A DNA stretch of 22,397 nucleotides, taken from Lachnoclostridium sp. UBA1175 (lineage in GTDB: Bacteria; Bacillota; Clostridia; Lachnospirales; Lachnospiraceae). The number at the start of each line of letters is the position of its first letter. The stretch's first letter is position 1. Made by a program: the position numbers and the translations under genes. The stretch lies in assembly GCA_002311665.1 (NCBI GenBank), contig DBYX01000001.1, positions 68,062 to 90,458 of the forward strand, in the 5' to 3' direction. Below the pieces are notes generated by a model. It searched no databases. It was given only the letters and a program-made list of their open reading frames with translations, and had not been told where the DNA came from. Shown here piece by piece: positions 13,569 to 20,044 of the stretch.

Positions 13569-14855
13569 ATGAGAAAAATACTTACATTGCTCTGCGTTTT
13601 GCTGACCTGCATGTTCGTGCTGGCGGCGTGCGGTGAGGAGAAAACGGAAGACCGGGAGAAGAAGGGGGTGACTCCGACTGCGGAGGTGACTCCTACGGAA
13701 GTGCCGGCGACGCCGACGGCCGAGGCAACGCCCACGGCGGAAGCGACGCCTACGGAGGTTCCTGCAACGCCGACGCCGGAGGCAACGCCCACTGAAGTGC
13801 CGGCAACGCCGACACCGGAAGCGACTCCCACCGAAGTGCCGGCAACGCCGACGCCGGAAGCGACGCCCACGGAAGTGCCGGCAACGCCGACCCCGGAGCC
13901 CACGGGAACCGTCGGTGCGGAGTTGAAGGAGGTCAAGAGCGGCAACGGGGCATTTTCCGTTGTTGTTCCTTCGAACGCAGAGATCGAGGTGAAGGACGAC
14001 AGCATCTGCGTGAAGAACGATCAGTGTTATTTCGAGGCGCGGTACATCAACACGATCAACGACCGCATCGCGTATGATATCGGGGATATAACGCGACAGA
14101 TTTACTCGGAGACGATGTTCCTCAATATGTTTGACGTGGTTTATTACAATCCTTTCGGGAAGTATGAGACGCGCTCCGTTGACGGTCACGTCTGTCTGTT
14201 CGGACCGCCTGCGGAGATCACATACGGCGGTATGGGAGCGCCGGTAACGACGGAGTATTTCCGGTTTATCGCATATAACTGCGAGTATGAACTCGGAATG
14301 ATCGTGGTCTCGTACAACCTGTACGGAGTAACTTACAGTTCTGCGGGTGCGGATGAATGGGAACTTGATGAGTACTGGAAGCAGCGGGCGCTGAGTCTCA
14401 AGCAGTACCACTCCCCGCTGGACACCAAGCTTGTGCGTAACGTCGAGAAACTCGGCGACGGCTCTGTTGTGGAGTTCACATTCAAGGACGGGGCGATCAA
14501 GGAGATTGAGCAGGAAGGCAATGACATGCTCATCATCAAGCCGTACGGAATGATCGGTACCACGATCACGATCCGGCATATCCCGTTCACGGATAAGATC
14601 AAGCATCCCGAGGACGTGTGGATCGAGGAGAGCAAAAAATACGAGGGCATCAAACACATCTCCGACTATATGGAGGAATTAAGCGAAGGATACTGGAACT
14701 ACACCTATGAAAAAGACGGTGTGGATTACTTCACATCCTCGGAGTGTTTCTTCTCCGATAATCTGAATTCGATCTGGCTTATCGAAGTCGATGCGCCGGA
14801 GGACAGTTACACGAGCGACCTTATGAACAATATGCTTTGGTCGTTCCGGGGATAG
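13569..14855 (+). CDS. Single-module Thr-Pro-linker lipoprotein, paralogue of the preceding gene
   Basis: A 428-aa predicted lipoprotein with lipobox LAAC (Cys around residue 19) and a charged mature start (GEEKTEDREKK). A long linker of imperfect 13-aa repeats (EATPTEVPATPTP) covers about residues 35-115. One module (about 117-428) follows. It opens SGNGAFSVVVPSNAEI...CYFEARYINTINDRIAYDI and closes with SDLMNNMLWSFRG. It aligns by eye with both modules of the upstream protein. The gene starts 44 nt after that gene's stop, with its own GAGAGGAGCGG Shine-Dalgarno sequence, so the two are very likely co-transcribed. Function is unknown; a surface-exposed binding or sensing role is an inference from the anchor-linker-domain layout only. 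Confidence 0.87.
   Translation: MRKILTLLCVLLTCMFVLAACGEEKTEDREKKGVTPTAEVTPTEVPATPTAEATPTAEATPTEVPATPTPEATPTEVPATPTPEATPTEVPATPTPEATPTEVPATPTPEPTGTVGAELKEVKSGNGAFSVVVPSNAEIEVKDDSICVKNDQCYFEARYINTINDRIAYDIGDITRQIYSETMFLNMFDVVYYNPFGKYETRSVDGHVCLFGPPAEITYGGMGAPVTTEYFRFIAYNCEYELGMIVVSYNLYGVTYSSAGADEWELDEYWKQRALSLKQYHSPLDTKLVRNVEKLGDGSVVEFTFKDGAIKEIEQEGNDMLIIKPYGMIGTTITIRHIPFTDKIKHPEDVWIEESKKYEGIKHISDYMEELSEGYWNYTYEKDGVDYFTSSECFFSDNLNSIWLIEVDAPEDSYTSDLMNNMLWSFRG
13672..13905 (+). repeat. In-frame repeat coding for EATPTEVPATPTP units
   Basis: 39-bp units (gcgacgcccacggaagtgcc plus a second half) recur about four times, with shorter variants before them. The DNA copies differ mostly at third positions, so the protein repeat is selected. 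It is a likely place for strain-to-strain length variation. Confidence 0.75.
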
Positions 14856-14885
14856 TGCGGTTCGGACCGGAGAGACGGACGGGAT

Positions 14886-15443
14886 ATGACCGAAAGTATA
14901 ACAAAAGAGAAGACGTCGAGGACCGTGTGGGTGCTCCGGATTGCCGCGACGGCAGCGGTGATCGCGTGGATGTGCGTGATCTTCGCGATGTCTGCGGATG
15001 ACGCGGACGCGTCGTCGAGAAAATCGGATGAGATCGTGGATTTTGCGATCAATGTCGCGGTGAAAACCGGGTTGACGACACGCGAGAAGGTGACGGAGAG
15101 CGTCAGGGACAGACTCTGTTTCATCGTGCGCAAGGGAGGTCATCTGACCGAGTATGCGATTCTGGGAACGCTGCTTGTGCTGATGCTTGCGGCGTGGGGA
15201 ATGCGGCGGCTGATCCTGCGCGGCGCGGCGGCACTGCCGGTCGCAGCGGTGTATGCGGCGACGGATGAATACCATCAGCTGTCGGTCTCCGGGCGCTCCG
15301 GGCAGTGGAGCGATGTCGCGATCGATACGTGCGGTGCTCTGGCGGGAATTCTGCTGACGCTCCTTGTGATGCGCACGGTGCGGAGAAGGCGTGAAAACAG
15401 GCGTAAATTATCGGAAAATGTCACAAAACAGACAACGGAATGA
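14886..15443 (+). CDS. VanZ-like family membrane protein
   Basis: A 185-aa membrane protein with the VanZ-like signature. The motif RKGGHLTEYAILG (about 82-95) is followed by a hydrophobic stretch and YAATDEYHQLSVSGRSGQWSD, then VAIDTCGALAGI (about 145-157). A first helix lies at about 16-37, and the C-terminus is basic (RTVRRRRENRRK). The family is named after the teicoplanin-resistance accessory protein VanZ, but most members are of unknown role in cell-envelope physiology, and no van genes are present here. It starts 30 nt after the lipoprotein gene, with only a weak purine-rich Shine-Dalgarno sequence (GAGACGGACGGG), so it is probably the last gene of that operon. No clear terminator follows. 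Confidence 0.9.
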   Translation: MTESITKEKTSRTVWVLRIAATAAVIAWMCVIFAMSADDADASSRKSDEIVDFAINVAVKTGLTTREKVTESVRDRLCFIVRKGGHLTEYAILGTLLVLMLAAWGMRRLILRGAAALPVAAVYAATDEYHQLSVSGRSGQWSDVAIDTCGALAGILLTLLVMRTVRRRRENRRKLSENVTKQTTE

Positions 15444-15483
15444 CTCGCTTTGTTGCTAAAACGTAGAAAATATACAGCAAGTA

Positions 15484-15511
15484 TTGCATATTTTACATTT
15501 TGTAGTATTAT
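15484..15511 (+). promoter_or_regulatory. Promoter of the DUF6465-like gene
   Basis: -35 TTGCAT (15484-15489), 16-bp spacer, -10 TATTAT (15506-15511), in an AT-rich stretch. The leader of about 85 nt ends in a strong AAGGAGG. Confidence 0.6.
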
Positions 15512-15601
15512 GTTGCCGTGACAATATAGTGCTTTGCGGGAGAAGCGCAGGACCGTTGAGAGAGGTATACGTACTTCCGCACGATAAGGAGGATATACAT
15601 C

Positions 15602-16081
15602 ATGGCTGTTAAGAAGATCAAGGATGTGGTCGAAGTTAAGAAGGACGCTGTTGTAGAGACCGCGGCTAAGGAAGTTGAAAAGAAGGCTGAGAAGGCTGTT
15701 GAGAAGGCTGCCGTTAAGGCTGAGAAGACGGTTGCCAAGGCTGCCAAGGCGGCTAAGGCTGCTGACAAGGCTCCGGCTGAGAAGAAGGTTGTTGCTGCCG
15801 CCAAGAAGGCTGTCAAGAAGGCTGAGAAGGCTGTTGACACCGTTGCCAAGAAGGCAGTTAAGACCGTTAAGAAGGCTGAGACGAAGGACGCTAAGGCTAC
15901 GGTTGTTCTTCAGTTCGCAGGCGCTGAGTTCAAGATGGCGGATGTGCTTGAGGCTGCCAAGAAGGATTTCGCTGCCAACAATACCGTTGCTCTCAAGACG
16001 ATCACCCTGTATGTGAAGCCTGAGGACGGAGCTGCTTACTATGTTGCCAACGGCGACATCACCGGTAAGGTAAATCTGTAA
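15602..16081 (+). CDS. Lys/Ala-rich protein with DUF6465-like C-terminal domain
   Basis: A 159-aa protein. Residues 1 to about 98 are a Lys/Ala/Val repeat (VEKKAEKAVEKAAVKAEK style) resembling histone H1-type tails or an extended charged helix. Residues 100-159 form a small domain VVLQFAGAEFKM...KTITLYVKPEDGAAYYV...GKVNL. That is the pattern of DUF6465, known from Lachnospiraceae; it is called from memory of the family, so family membership is moderately sure. The basic tail may bind nucleic acid or an acidic partner, but no function is established. Codons are almost purely GCT/GTT/AAG, typical of an abundant protein. AAGGAGG lies 12 nt before the ATG. It is a single gene between a promoter and a strong terminator. 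Confidence 0.85.
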   Translation: MAVKKIKDVVEVKKDAVVETAAKEVEKKAEKAVEKAAVKAEKTVAKAAKAAKAADKAPAEKKVVAAAKKAVKKAEKAVDTVAKKAVKTVKKAETKDAKATVVLQFAGAEFKMADVLEAAKKDFAANNTVALKTITLYVKPEDGAAYYVANGDITGKVNL

Positions 16082-16112
16082 TCGGACGAACGGATCAATA
16101 AGGATTATCGAG

Positions 16113-16143
16113 GACCGCTTTCCCTTAAGGAAGGCGGTCTTTT
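16113..16143 (+). terminator. Terminator after the DUF6465-like gene
   Basis: 11-bp stem GACCGCTTTCC / GGAAGGCGGTC (one T-G wobble), 5-nt loop, TTTT. The next promoter's -35 starts 4 nt later. Confidence 0.9.
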
Positions 16144-16146
16144 CCG

Positions 16147-16175
16147 TTGACAATGGATTATTTAAGCGGTACAAT
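16147..16175 (+). promoter_or_regulatory. Promoter of ilvN
   Basis: Consensus -35 TTGACA (16147-16152), 17-bp spacer, -10 TACAAT (16170-16175). Confidence 0.85.
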
Positions 16176-16231
16176 GACAGAAAGCCGGATGAGCGCGGAA
16201 AAGCGCGGATCCGTGATGGGAGGAATGAGTT

Positions 16232-16711
16232 ATGCGCAAGATCGTTCTGTCAATTCTGGTCAACAACACGGCCGGTGTGCTGGCGCGCATCTCCGGACTG
16301 TTCGGGCGGAGAGGATACAACATCGCGAGCCTCACCGTGGGTGAGACGGAACGGCCGGATATCAGCCGAATGACGGTGGTGGCGCTCGGGGATGAGCAGA
16401 CGCTCTCACAGATCGGAAAGCAGCTCGAGAAGCTGCAGGAGGTCATCTCCGTCAAGGAGCTTTCGCCGGAGAAGTCGGTGTGCAGCGAGCTCATTTTACT
16501 CAAGGTGCGCACGAAGACGGATGCGAAGAGACAGAGCGCCATCAGCATTGCGGATGTGTTCCGAGCGAAGGTGGTGGATGTCGCCGTGGATTCCCTGATG
16601 ATGCAGCTCACGGGCGAGACGGCGAAGATCGACGCTTTCATCAAGATGTTTTACGAATTTGAGATCCTGGAGCTTGTGCGGACCGGTTTGACCGGCCTTG
16701 AGCGTGCTTGA
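16232..16711 (+). CDS. ilvN: Acetolactate synthase small (regulatory) subunit
   Basis: Regulatory subunit of acetohydroxyacid synthase, the first common step of branched-chain amino acid synthesis; it binds valine and activates the catalytic subunit. At 159 aa it is the standard short form. The N-terminal ACT domain (about 3-75) starts ILVNNTAGVLARISGLFGRRGYNIASLTVGETE, the family's signature region. The C-terminal ALS_ss_C-type domain (about 85-157) contains SELILLKV, the FRAKVVDVA region and ELVRTGLTGLERA. GGGAGGAATGAGTT precedes the ATG. Unusually it is not beside a catalytic subunit (ilvB) or ilvC. It has its own promoter without a visible leader attenuator, and is followed by mscL after 40 nt. 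Confidence 0.95.
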   Translation: MRKIVLSILVNNTAGVLARISGLFGRRGYNIASLTVGETERPDISRMTVVALGDEQTLSQIGKQLEKLQEVISVKELSPEKSVCSELILLKVRTKTDAKRQSAISIADVFRAKVVDVAVDSLMMQLTGETAKIDAFIKMFYEFEILELVRTGLTGLERA

Positions 16712-16751
16712 TCGGGACCTTGAAGATAAATAAACGCAAAGGAGAAGGATT

Positions 16752-17246
16752 ATGTTTAAAGAATTCAAAGAATTTATCATGCGTGGGAACATGCTGGATA
16801 TGGCTGTAGCCGTTATCATCGGCGGCGCGTTCGGCGCGATCATCAATTCCCTCGTAAACAACATCCTGATGCCGTTGATCGGCCTTGCACTGGGCGGCAG
16901 CGCTGATTTTTCGAACGCGTTCATCGTGCTCAAGGATGCTCCGCCAGTTGACGGTGTCGTTCCGAAGGTTCCGGAGACTCTTGCGGAAGCACAGGAAGCA
17001 GGTTTCACCTGCCTGGGTTACGGTGCGTTCATCTCCGCGATCATCACCTTCCTTATCATGGCAGTTTGCCTGTTCCTGGTAGTCAAGGCGTTCAACAAGG
17101 CGAAGAGCATCCGCAAGAAGGAAGAGGAAGAGGCAGCTCCGACCACGAAGAAGTGCCCGTTCTGCAAGTCCGAGATCGACATCGAGGCAACCCGTTGCCC
17201 GCATTGTACGTCGGAGCTTCCCGAGGAAGAGCCTGCTGCGGAGTAA
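16752..17246 (+). CDS. mscL: Large-conductance mechanosensitive channel MscL with C-terminal zinc ribbon
   Basis: Membrane-tension-gated channel that releases solutes on hypo-osmotic shock. The N-terminal FKEFIMRGNMLDMAVAVIIGGAFGAI with helix 1 (about 13-45) is the family signature. The periplasmic-side loop is followed by helix 2 (FISAIITFLIMAVCLFLVV, about 94-115). Beyond the usual end of MscL comes a charged KKEEEEAAP linker. After it is CPFC (135-138) ... CPHC (149-152), a four-cysteine zinc ribbon, and an acidic tail. This makes it 164 aa, longer than the canonical form of about 135. Such cytosolic zinc-ribbon tails occur in clostridial MscL proteins; their role is not settled. AAAGGAGAAGG precedes the ATG. 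It is probably co-transcribed with ilvN. Confidence 0.95.
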   Translation: MFKEFKEFIMRGNMLDMAVAVIIGGAFGAIINSLVNNILMPLIGLALGGSADFSNAFIVLKDAPPVDGVVPKVPETLAEAQEAGFTCLGYGAFISAIITFLIMAVCLFLVVKAFNKAKSIRKKEEEEAAPTTKKCPFCKSEIDIEATRCPHCTSELPEEEPAAE

Positions 17247-17338
17247 TGACCGGGATTCGTACGGACGGTTCCGCGAAGTCTCGTCAGAGAAGCGCGGCGA
17301 TGCCCGTATAGATAGAGAGAAAGAAGGGGTACTGTATA

Positions 17339-17557
17339 ATGGATATCACTGCATTGGTCAAGGATGCTGTCGCTAAGATCACGGGCGACGGTGACCTCAC
17401 GAAGGCGTTCCAGGCCGATCCTACTGCTACCGTGAAGAAGGTGGCTGGCGACAAGATCCCGGCGGAAGCGATCGACAAGATCGTGGACGGCGTGAAGGCT
17501 AAGATCTCGCTCGACAAGGCCGGAGACGCACTCGGTGCGATCAAGAAGCTGTTCTGA
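17339..17557 (+). CDS. Small conserved-looking protein, unknown function (72 aa)
   Basis: A 72-aa acidic-basic protein, mostly helical by composition: MDITALVKDAVAKITGDGDL, then KAFQADPTATVKKVAG, KIPAEAIDKIVDGVKAKISL and a KKLF end. The shape (a short helix, D-P followed by a helix, then IVDGVKAK) recalls small proteins seen in Lachnospiraceae, but I know no assigned function. GAAGGGG precedes the ATG by about 10 nt. Highly expressed codon choice (GCT, AAG, ATC) and a strong terminator directly after it support a real, abundant product. No convincing promoter is seen in the 92 nt before it, so it may be read from mscL. Confidence 0.75.
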   Translation: MDITALVKDAVAKITGDGDLTKAFQADPTATVKKVAGDKIPAEAIDKIVDGVKAKISLDKAGDALGAIKKLF

Positions 17558-17583
17558 TCGAAAAAACACAATCGTATGATACG

Positions 17584-17621
17584 AAAAAGGATCCGGGAAC
17601 CTGGCTTCCCGGATTCTTTTT
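17584..17621 (+). terminator. Strong terminator before pta
   Basis: 16-bp stem AAAAAGGATCCGGGAA / TTCCCGGATTCTTTTT (one G-U), 6-nt loop. It separates the 72-aa gene from the pta promoter, whose -35 starts 2 nt later. Confidence 0.92.
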
Positions 17622-17622
17622 C

Positions 17623-17651
17623 TTGACACTGATGTGGGTTTGTTTTACAAT
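17623..17651 (+). promoter_or_regulatory. Promoter of pta-ackA
   Basis: Consensus -35 TTGACA (17623-17628), 17-bp spacer, -10 TACAAT (17646-17651). The leader is about 55 nt. Confidence 0.88.
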
Positions 17652-17712
17652 CTTTATTTGGGACAAAATGTTGCGTTTGAGCGCGGCAAAGTATAGAAAG
17701 GAGTCAGTAATC

Positions 17713-18711
17713 ATGGGATTTATTGACAGTATCAAAGAGAGAGCTAAACAGAACAAGAAGACGATCGTTCTTCCGGAGTCCATGGATAGAAGAACGTGGG
17801 AAGCCGTTGAGATCATCCTCAAGGAAGGCATCGCGAATGTGATCGTTCTCGGTACCCCCGAGGAGTGCGCGGCCAACAATGCAGGCCTTGACGTAGCGGG
17901 CGCTACCGTGATCGACCCGAACACGGCTGCCGAGCTTCCGGCTTACATTGACAAGCTTGTTGAGCTTCGCCAGGCGAAGGGTATGACCCCTGAGGAAGCC
18001 AAGAAGCTTCTCACGACCGACTATATGTACTATGCATGCATGATGGTGAAGATGGGTGCTGCGGACGGTGTTGTATCCGGCGCATGCCACTCGACGGCGA
18101 ACACGCTTCGTCCTTCCCTTCAGATCATCAAGACGAAGCCCGGCACCAAGCTTGTGTCCGCATTCTTTATGATGGTAGTTCCGAACTGCGAGTACGGTGC
18201 TGACGGCACGTTCCTCTTCGCAGACTCGGGTCTCGAGCAGAATCCCGATCCGGAGAAGCTTGCGGCGATCGCAATCTCCTCCGCAGAGTCGTTCGAGCTT
18301 CTCGTTCAGAAGCAGGCTAAGGTTGCAATGCTTTCGCACTCCACGAAGGGCAGCGCAAAGCATGCCGACGTTGACAAGGTTCTGGCAGCTACCGCGATCG
18401 CGAAGGAGCTTCGCCCTGACATCCTTCTTGACGGCGAGCTTCAGGCTGATGCCGCTATGGTTCCTTCCGTAGGTGCATCGAAGGCTCCGGGCAGCAACGT
18501 TGCAGGCCAGGCTAACGTACTTGTGTTCCCTGACCTTGACGCCGGCAACATCGGTTACAAGCTTGTTCAGCGTCTTGCGAAGGCAGAGGCTTACGGCCCT
18601 GTAACGCAGGGTATCGCCGCTCCGGTCAACGACCTCTCCAGAGGCTGCATCGCCGAGGATATCGTGGGCGTGGTTGCCATCACGGCAGTTCAGGCACAGG
18701 CGAACGACTGA
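17713..18711 (+). CDS. pta: Phosphate acetyltransferase (phosphotransacetylase)
   Basis: Exchanges acetyl-CoA and phosphate for acetyl phosphate and CoA; with AckA this is the acetate branch that yields ATP. The ATG at 17713 gives 332 aa, the usual single-domain clostridial size, with GAAAGGAG in front. The frame is open upstream, but an earlier start would overlap the promoter. Landmarks are TIVLPESMDRR, the MGAADGVVSGACHSTANTLRP signature (about 112-132), FLFADSGL...NPDPEKLA, AMLSHSTKGSA and DGELQADAAMVP followed by KAPGSNVAGQANVLVFPDLDAGN. The AckA start lies 25 nt after the stop. Codons show strong expression bias. Confidence 0.97.
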   Translation: MGFIDSIKERAKQNKKTIVLPESMDRRTWEAVEIILKEGIANVIVLGTPEECAANNAGLDVAGATVIDPNTAAELPAYIDKLVELRQAKGMTPEEAKKLLTTDYMYYACMMVKMGAADGVVSGACHSTANTLRPSLQIIKTKPGTKLVSAFFMMVVPNCEYGADGTFLFADSGLEQNPDPEKLAAIAISSAESFELLVQKQAKVAMLSHSTKGSAKHADVDKVLAATAIAKELRPDILLDGELQADAAMVPSVGASKAPGSNVAGQANVLVFPDLDAGNIGYKLVQRLAKAEAYGPVTQGIAAPVNDLSRGCIAEDIVGVVAITAVQAQAND

Positions 18712-18736
18712 TTAACGGAAGCGACGGAGGATTCAT

Positions 18737-19924
18737 ATGAAAGTTTTGGTAGTTAACTGCGGAAGCAGTTCTTTGAAGTATCAGTTGATTGATTCCGAGA
18801 CAGAGCAGGCACTTGCGGTAGGTCTCTGCGAGCGCATCGGCATCGACGGACGTCTGAAGCACACGCCGGCCGGCGGCGAGAAGGTCGTTCTCGAGGATGC
18901 GCTTCCGAACCATGAGGTAGCGATCAAGAACGTACTTGCGGCTCTCACGAACCCGACCTACGGCGTGATCAAGGATCTCTCCGAGATCGGTGCGGTAGGA
19001 CACCGCGTGGTCCACGGCGGTGAGAAGTTCACCAAGTCCGTCGTGATCGATGATGCGGTTATCGCAGGCATCAAGGAGTGCTGCGACCTCGCACCTCTTC
19101 ACAACCCGGCGAACCTGATCGGTATCGACGCGTGTATGAAGCTCATGCCCGGCGTTCCGGAGGTGGCCGTATTTGACACCGCATTCCATCAGACGATGCC
19201 CAAGGAGGCATATCTGTATGCGGTTCCTTATGAGTACTACACCAACTACGGCGTACGCCGCTACGGTTTCCACGGCACAAGCCACAGCTACGTTTCCAAG
19301 CGTGCCATTGCGGTTGCCGGTCTTGACGCAAACAACTCGAAGGTTGTCGTATGCCACCTCGGCAACGGTGCTTCCTGTTCGGCAGTTCTCAACGGCCGTT
19401 CGGTGGACACCTCGATGGGTCTGACTCCCCTTGAGGGTCTGATCATGGGCACCCGCTCGGGTGACATCGATCCCGCGGTCATCGAGTTCGTCGCGAAGAA
19501 GGAAAATAAGTCTCTCGCAGAGATGATGACGGTTCTCAATAAGAAGTCCGGTGTGGACGGTATGTCCGGTGTCGGCTCCGACTTCCGTGATCTCGATGCG
19601 GCTGCCAAGGAAGGCAACGAGAGAGCACAGGTTGCGGTTGAGGCGTTTGCTTACCGCGTAGCGAAGTATGTCGGTGCATACACGGCGGCGATGAACGGCG
19701 TTGACGCGATCGCTTTTACCGCAGGTATCGGCGAGAACGACGGTAAGGTTCGCAAGAAGATCTGTGATCGCCTCGGATTCCTTGGCATCACGATCGATGA
19801 TGCGAAAAACGCGATCCGCGGCGAGGAGATCATCATCTCCACCCCGGACTCGAAGGTTAAGGTCATGGTGATCCCGACCAACGAGGAGCTTGCAATTTGC
19901 CGCGAGACGGTTGCATTGATCTGA
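18737..19924 (+). CDS. ackA: Acetate kinase
   Basis: Transfers phosphate from acetyl phosphate to ADP, giving acetate and ATP. It is a 395-aa protein of the ASKHA fold. Motifs are VLVVNCGSSSLKYQL (N7, substrate site), VGHRVVHGGEKFT, AVFDTAFHQTMP, RYGFHGTSHSYVSKRA, VVCHLGNGASCSAV, LEGLIMGTRSGDIDP, and TAGIGENDGKVR near the C-terminus. GACGGAGGATTCAT precedes the ATG. It follows pta by 25 nt on the same transcript. In many relatives the next genes are a YceD/DUF177 gene, rpmF and plsX; here a lipoprotein gene separates ackA from rpmF. Confidence 0.98.
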   Translation: MKVLVVNCGSSSLKYQLIDSETEQALAVGLCERIGIDGRLKHTPAGGEKVVLEDALPNHEVAIKNVLAALTNPTYGVIKDLSEIGAVGHRVVHGGEKFTKSVVIDDAVIAGIKECCDLAPLHNPANLIGIDACMKLMPGVPEVAVFDTAFHQTMPKEAYLYAVPYEYYTNYGVRRYGFHGTSHSYVSKRAIAVAGLDANNSKVVVCHLGNGASCSAVLNGRSVDTSMGLTPLEGLIMGTRSGDIDPAVIEFVAKKENKSLAEMMTVLNKKSGVDGMSGVGSDFRDLDAAAKEGNERAQVAVEAFAYRVAKYVGAYTAAMNGVDAIAFTAGIGENDGKVRKKICDRLGFLGITIDDAKNAIRGEEIIISTPDSKVKVMVIPTNEELAICRETVALI

Positions 19925-19939
19925 GAAAGATGCTACAAT
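19911..19939 (+). promoter_or_regulatory. Promoter overlapping the 3' end of ackA
   Basis: -35 TTGCAT (19911-19916) within the last ackA codons, 17-bp spacer, -10 TACAAT (19934-19939). The predicted start, about 19946, is at the first hairpin of the following unit. It could serve a short RNA and, by read-through, the lipoprotein gene at 20045. Confidence 0.65.
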
Positions 19940-19944
19940 TGAAC

Positions 19945-20013
19945 CATCGGTGAAGTACCGATGAGGTGAAGCACACAACTGAGGGACGTCGAGGTTCGGC
20001 GCCCCTCATTTTT
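19945..20013 (+). ncRNA. Candidate small RNA or attenuated leader after ackA
   Basis: Directly downstream of the promoter at 19911-19939 comes a perfect 7-bp hairpin CATCGGT-GAAGT-ACCGATG (19945-19963) and a short linker. Then comes a terminator stem TGAGGG / CCCTCA with TTTTT. Together they make a self-contained unit of about 68 nt with promoter, two hairpins and terminator. It matches no riboswitch or RNA family that I recognise. It may simply be the ackA terminator plus a leader. Confidence 0.4.
19980..20013 (+). terminator. Terminator after ackA / attenuator before the lipoprotein gene
   Basis: Stem TGAGGG (19980-19985) / CCCTCA (20003-20008) with a GC-rich interior that can pair further, followed by TTTTT (20009-20013). 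It ends 31 nt before the next ATG. Confidence 0.8.
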
Positions 20014-20044
20014 CGAATGTGTCCGCTATGGAGAAGGTGGGAAT

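Noticed and set aside
13672..13905. CRISPR or satellite array
   Set aside because: Units are contiguous without unique spacers and keep a Thr-Pro reading frame, so this is a protein linker.
15275..16174. - strand Leu/Ser-rich frame of 299 codons
   Set aside because: It is the complement of the Lys/Ala codon repeats of the DUF6465-like gene.
17623..17712. Upstream start for pta
   Set aside because: It would begin inside the -35 box. The ATG at 17713 gives the standard N-terminus.
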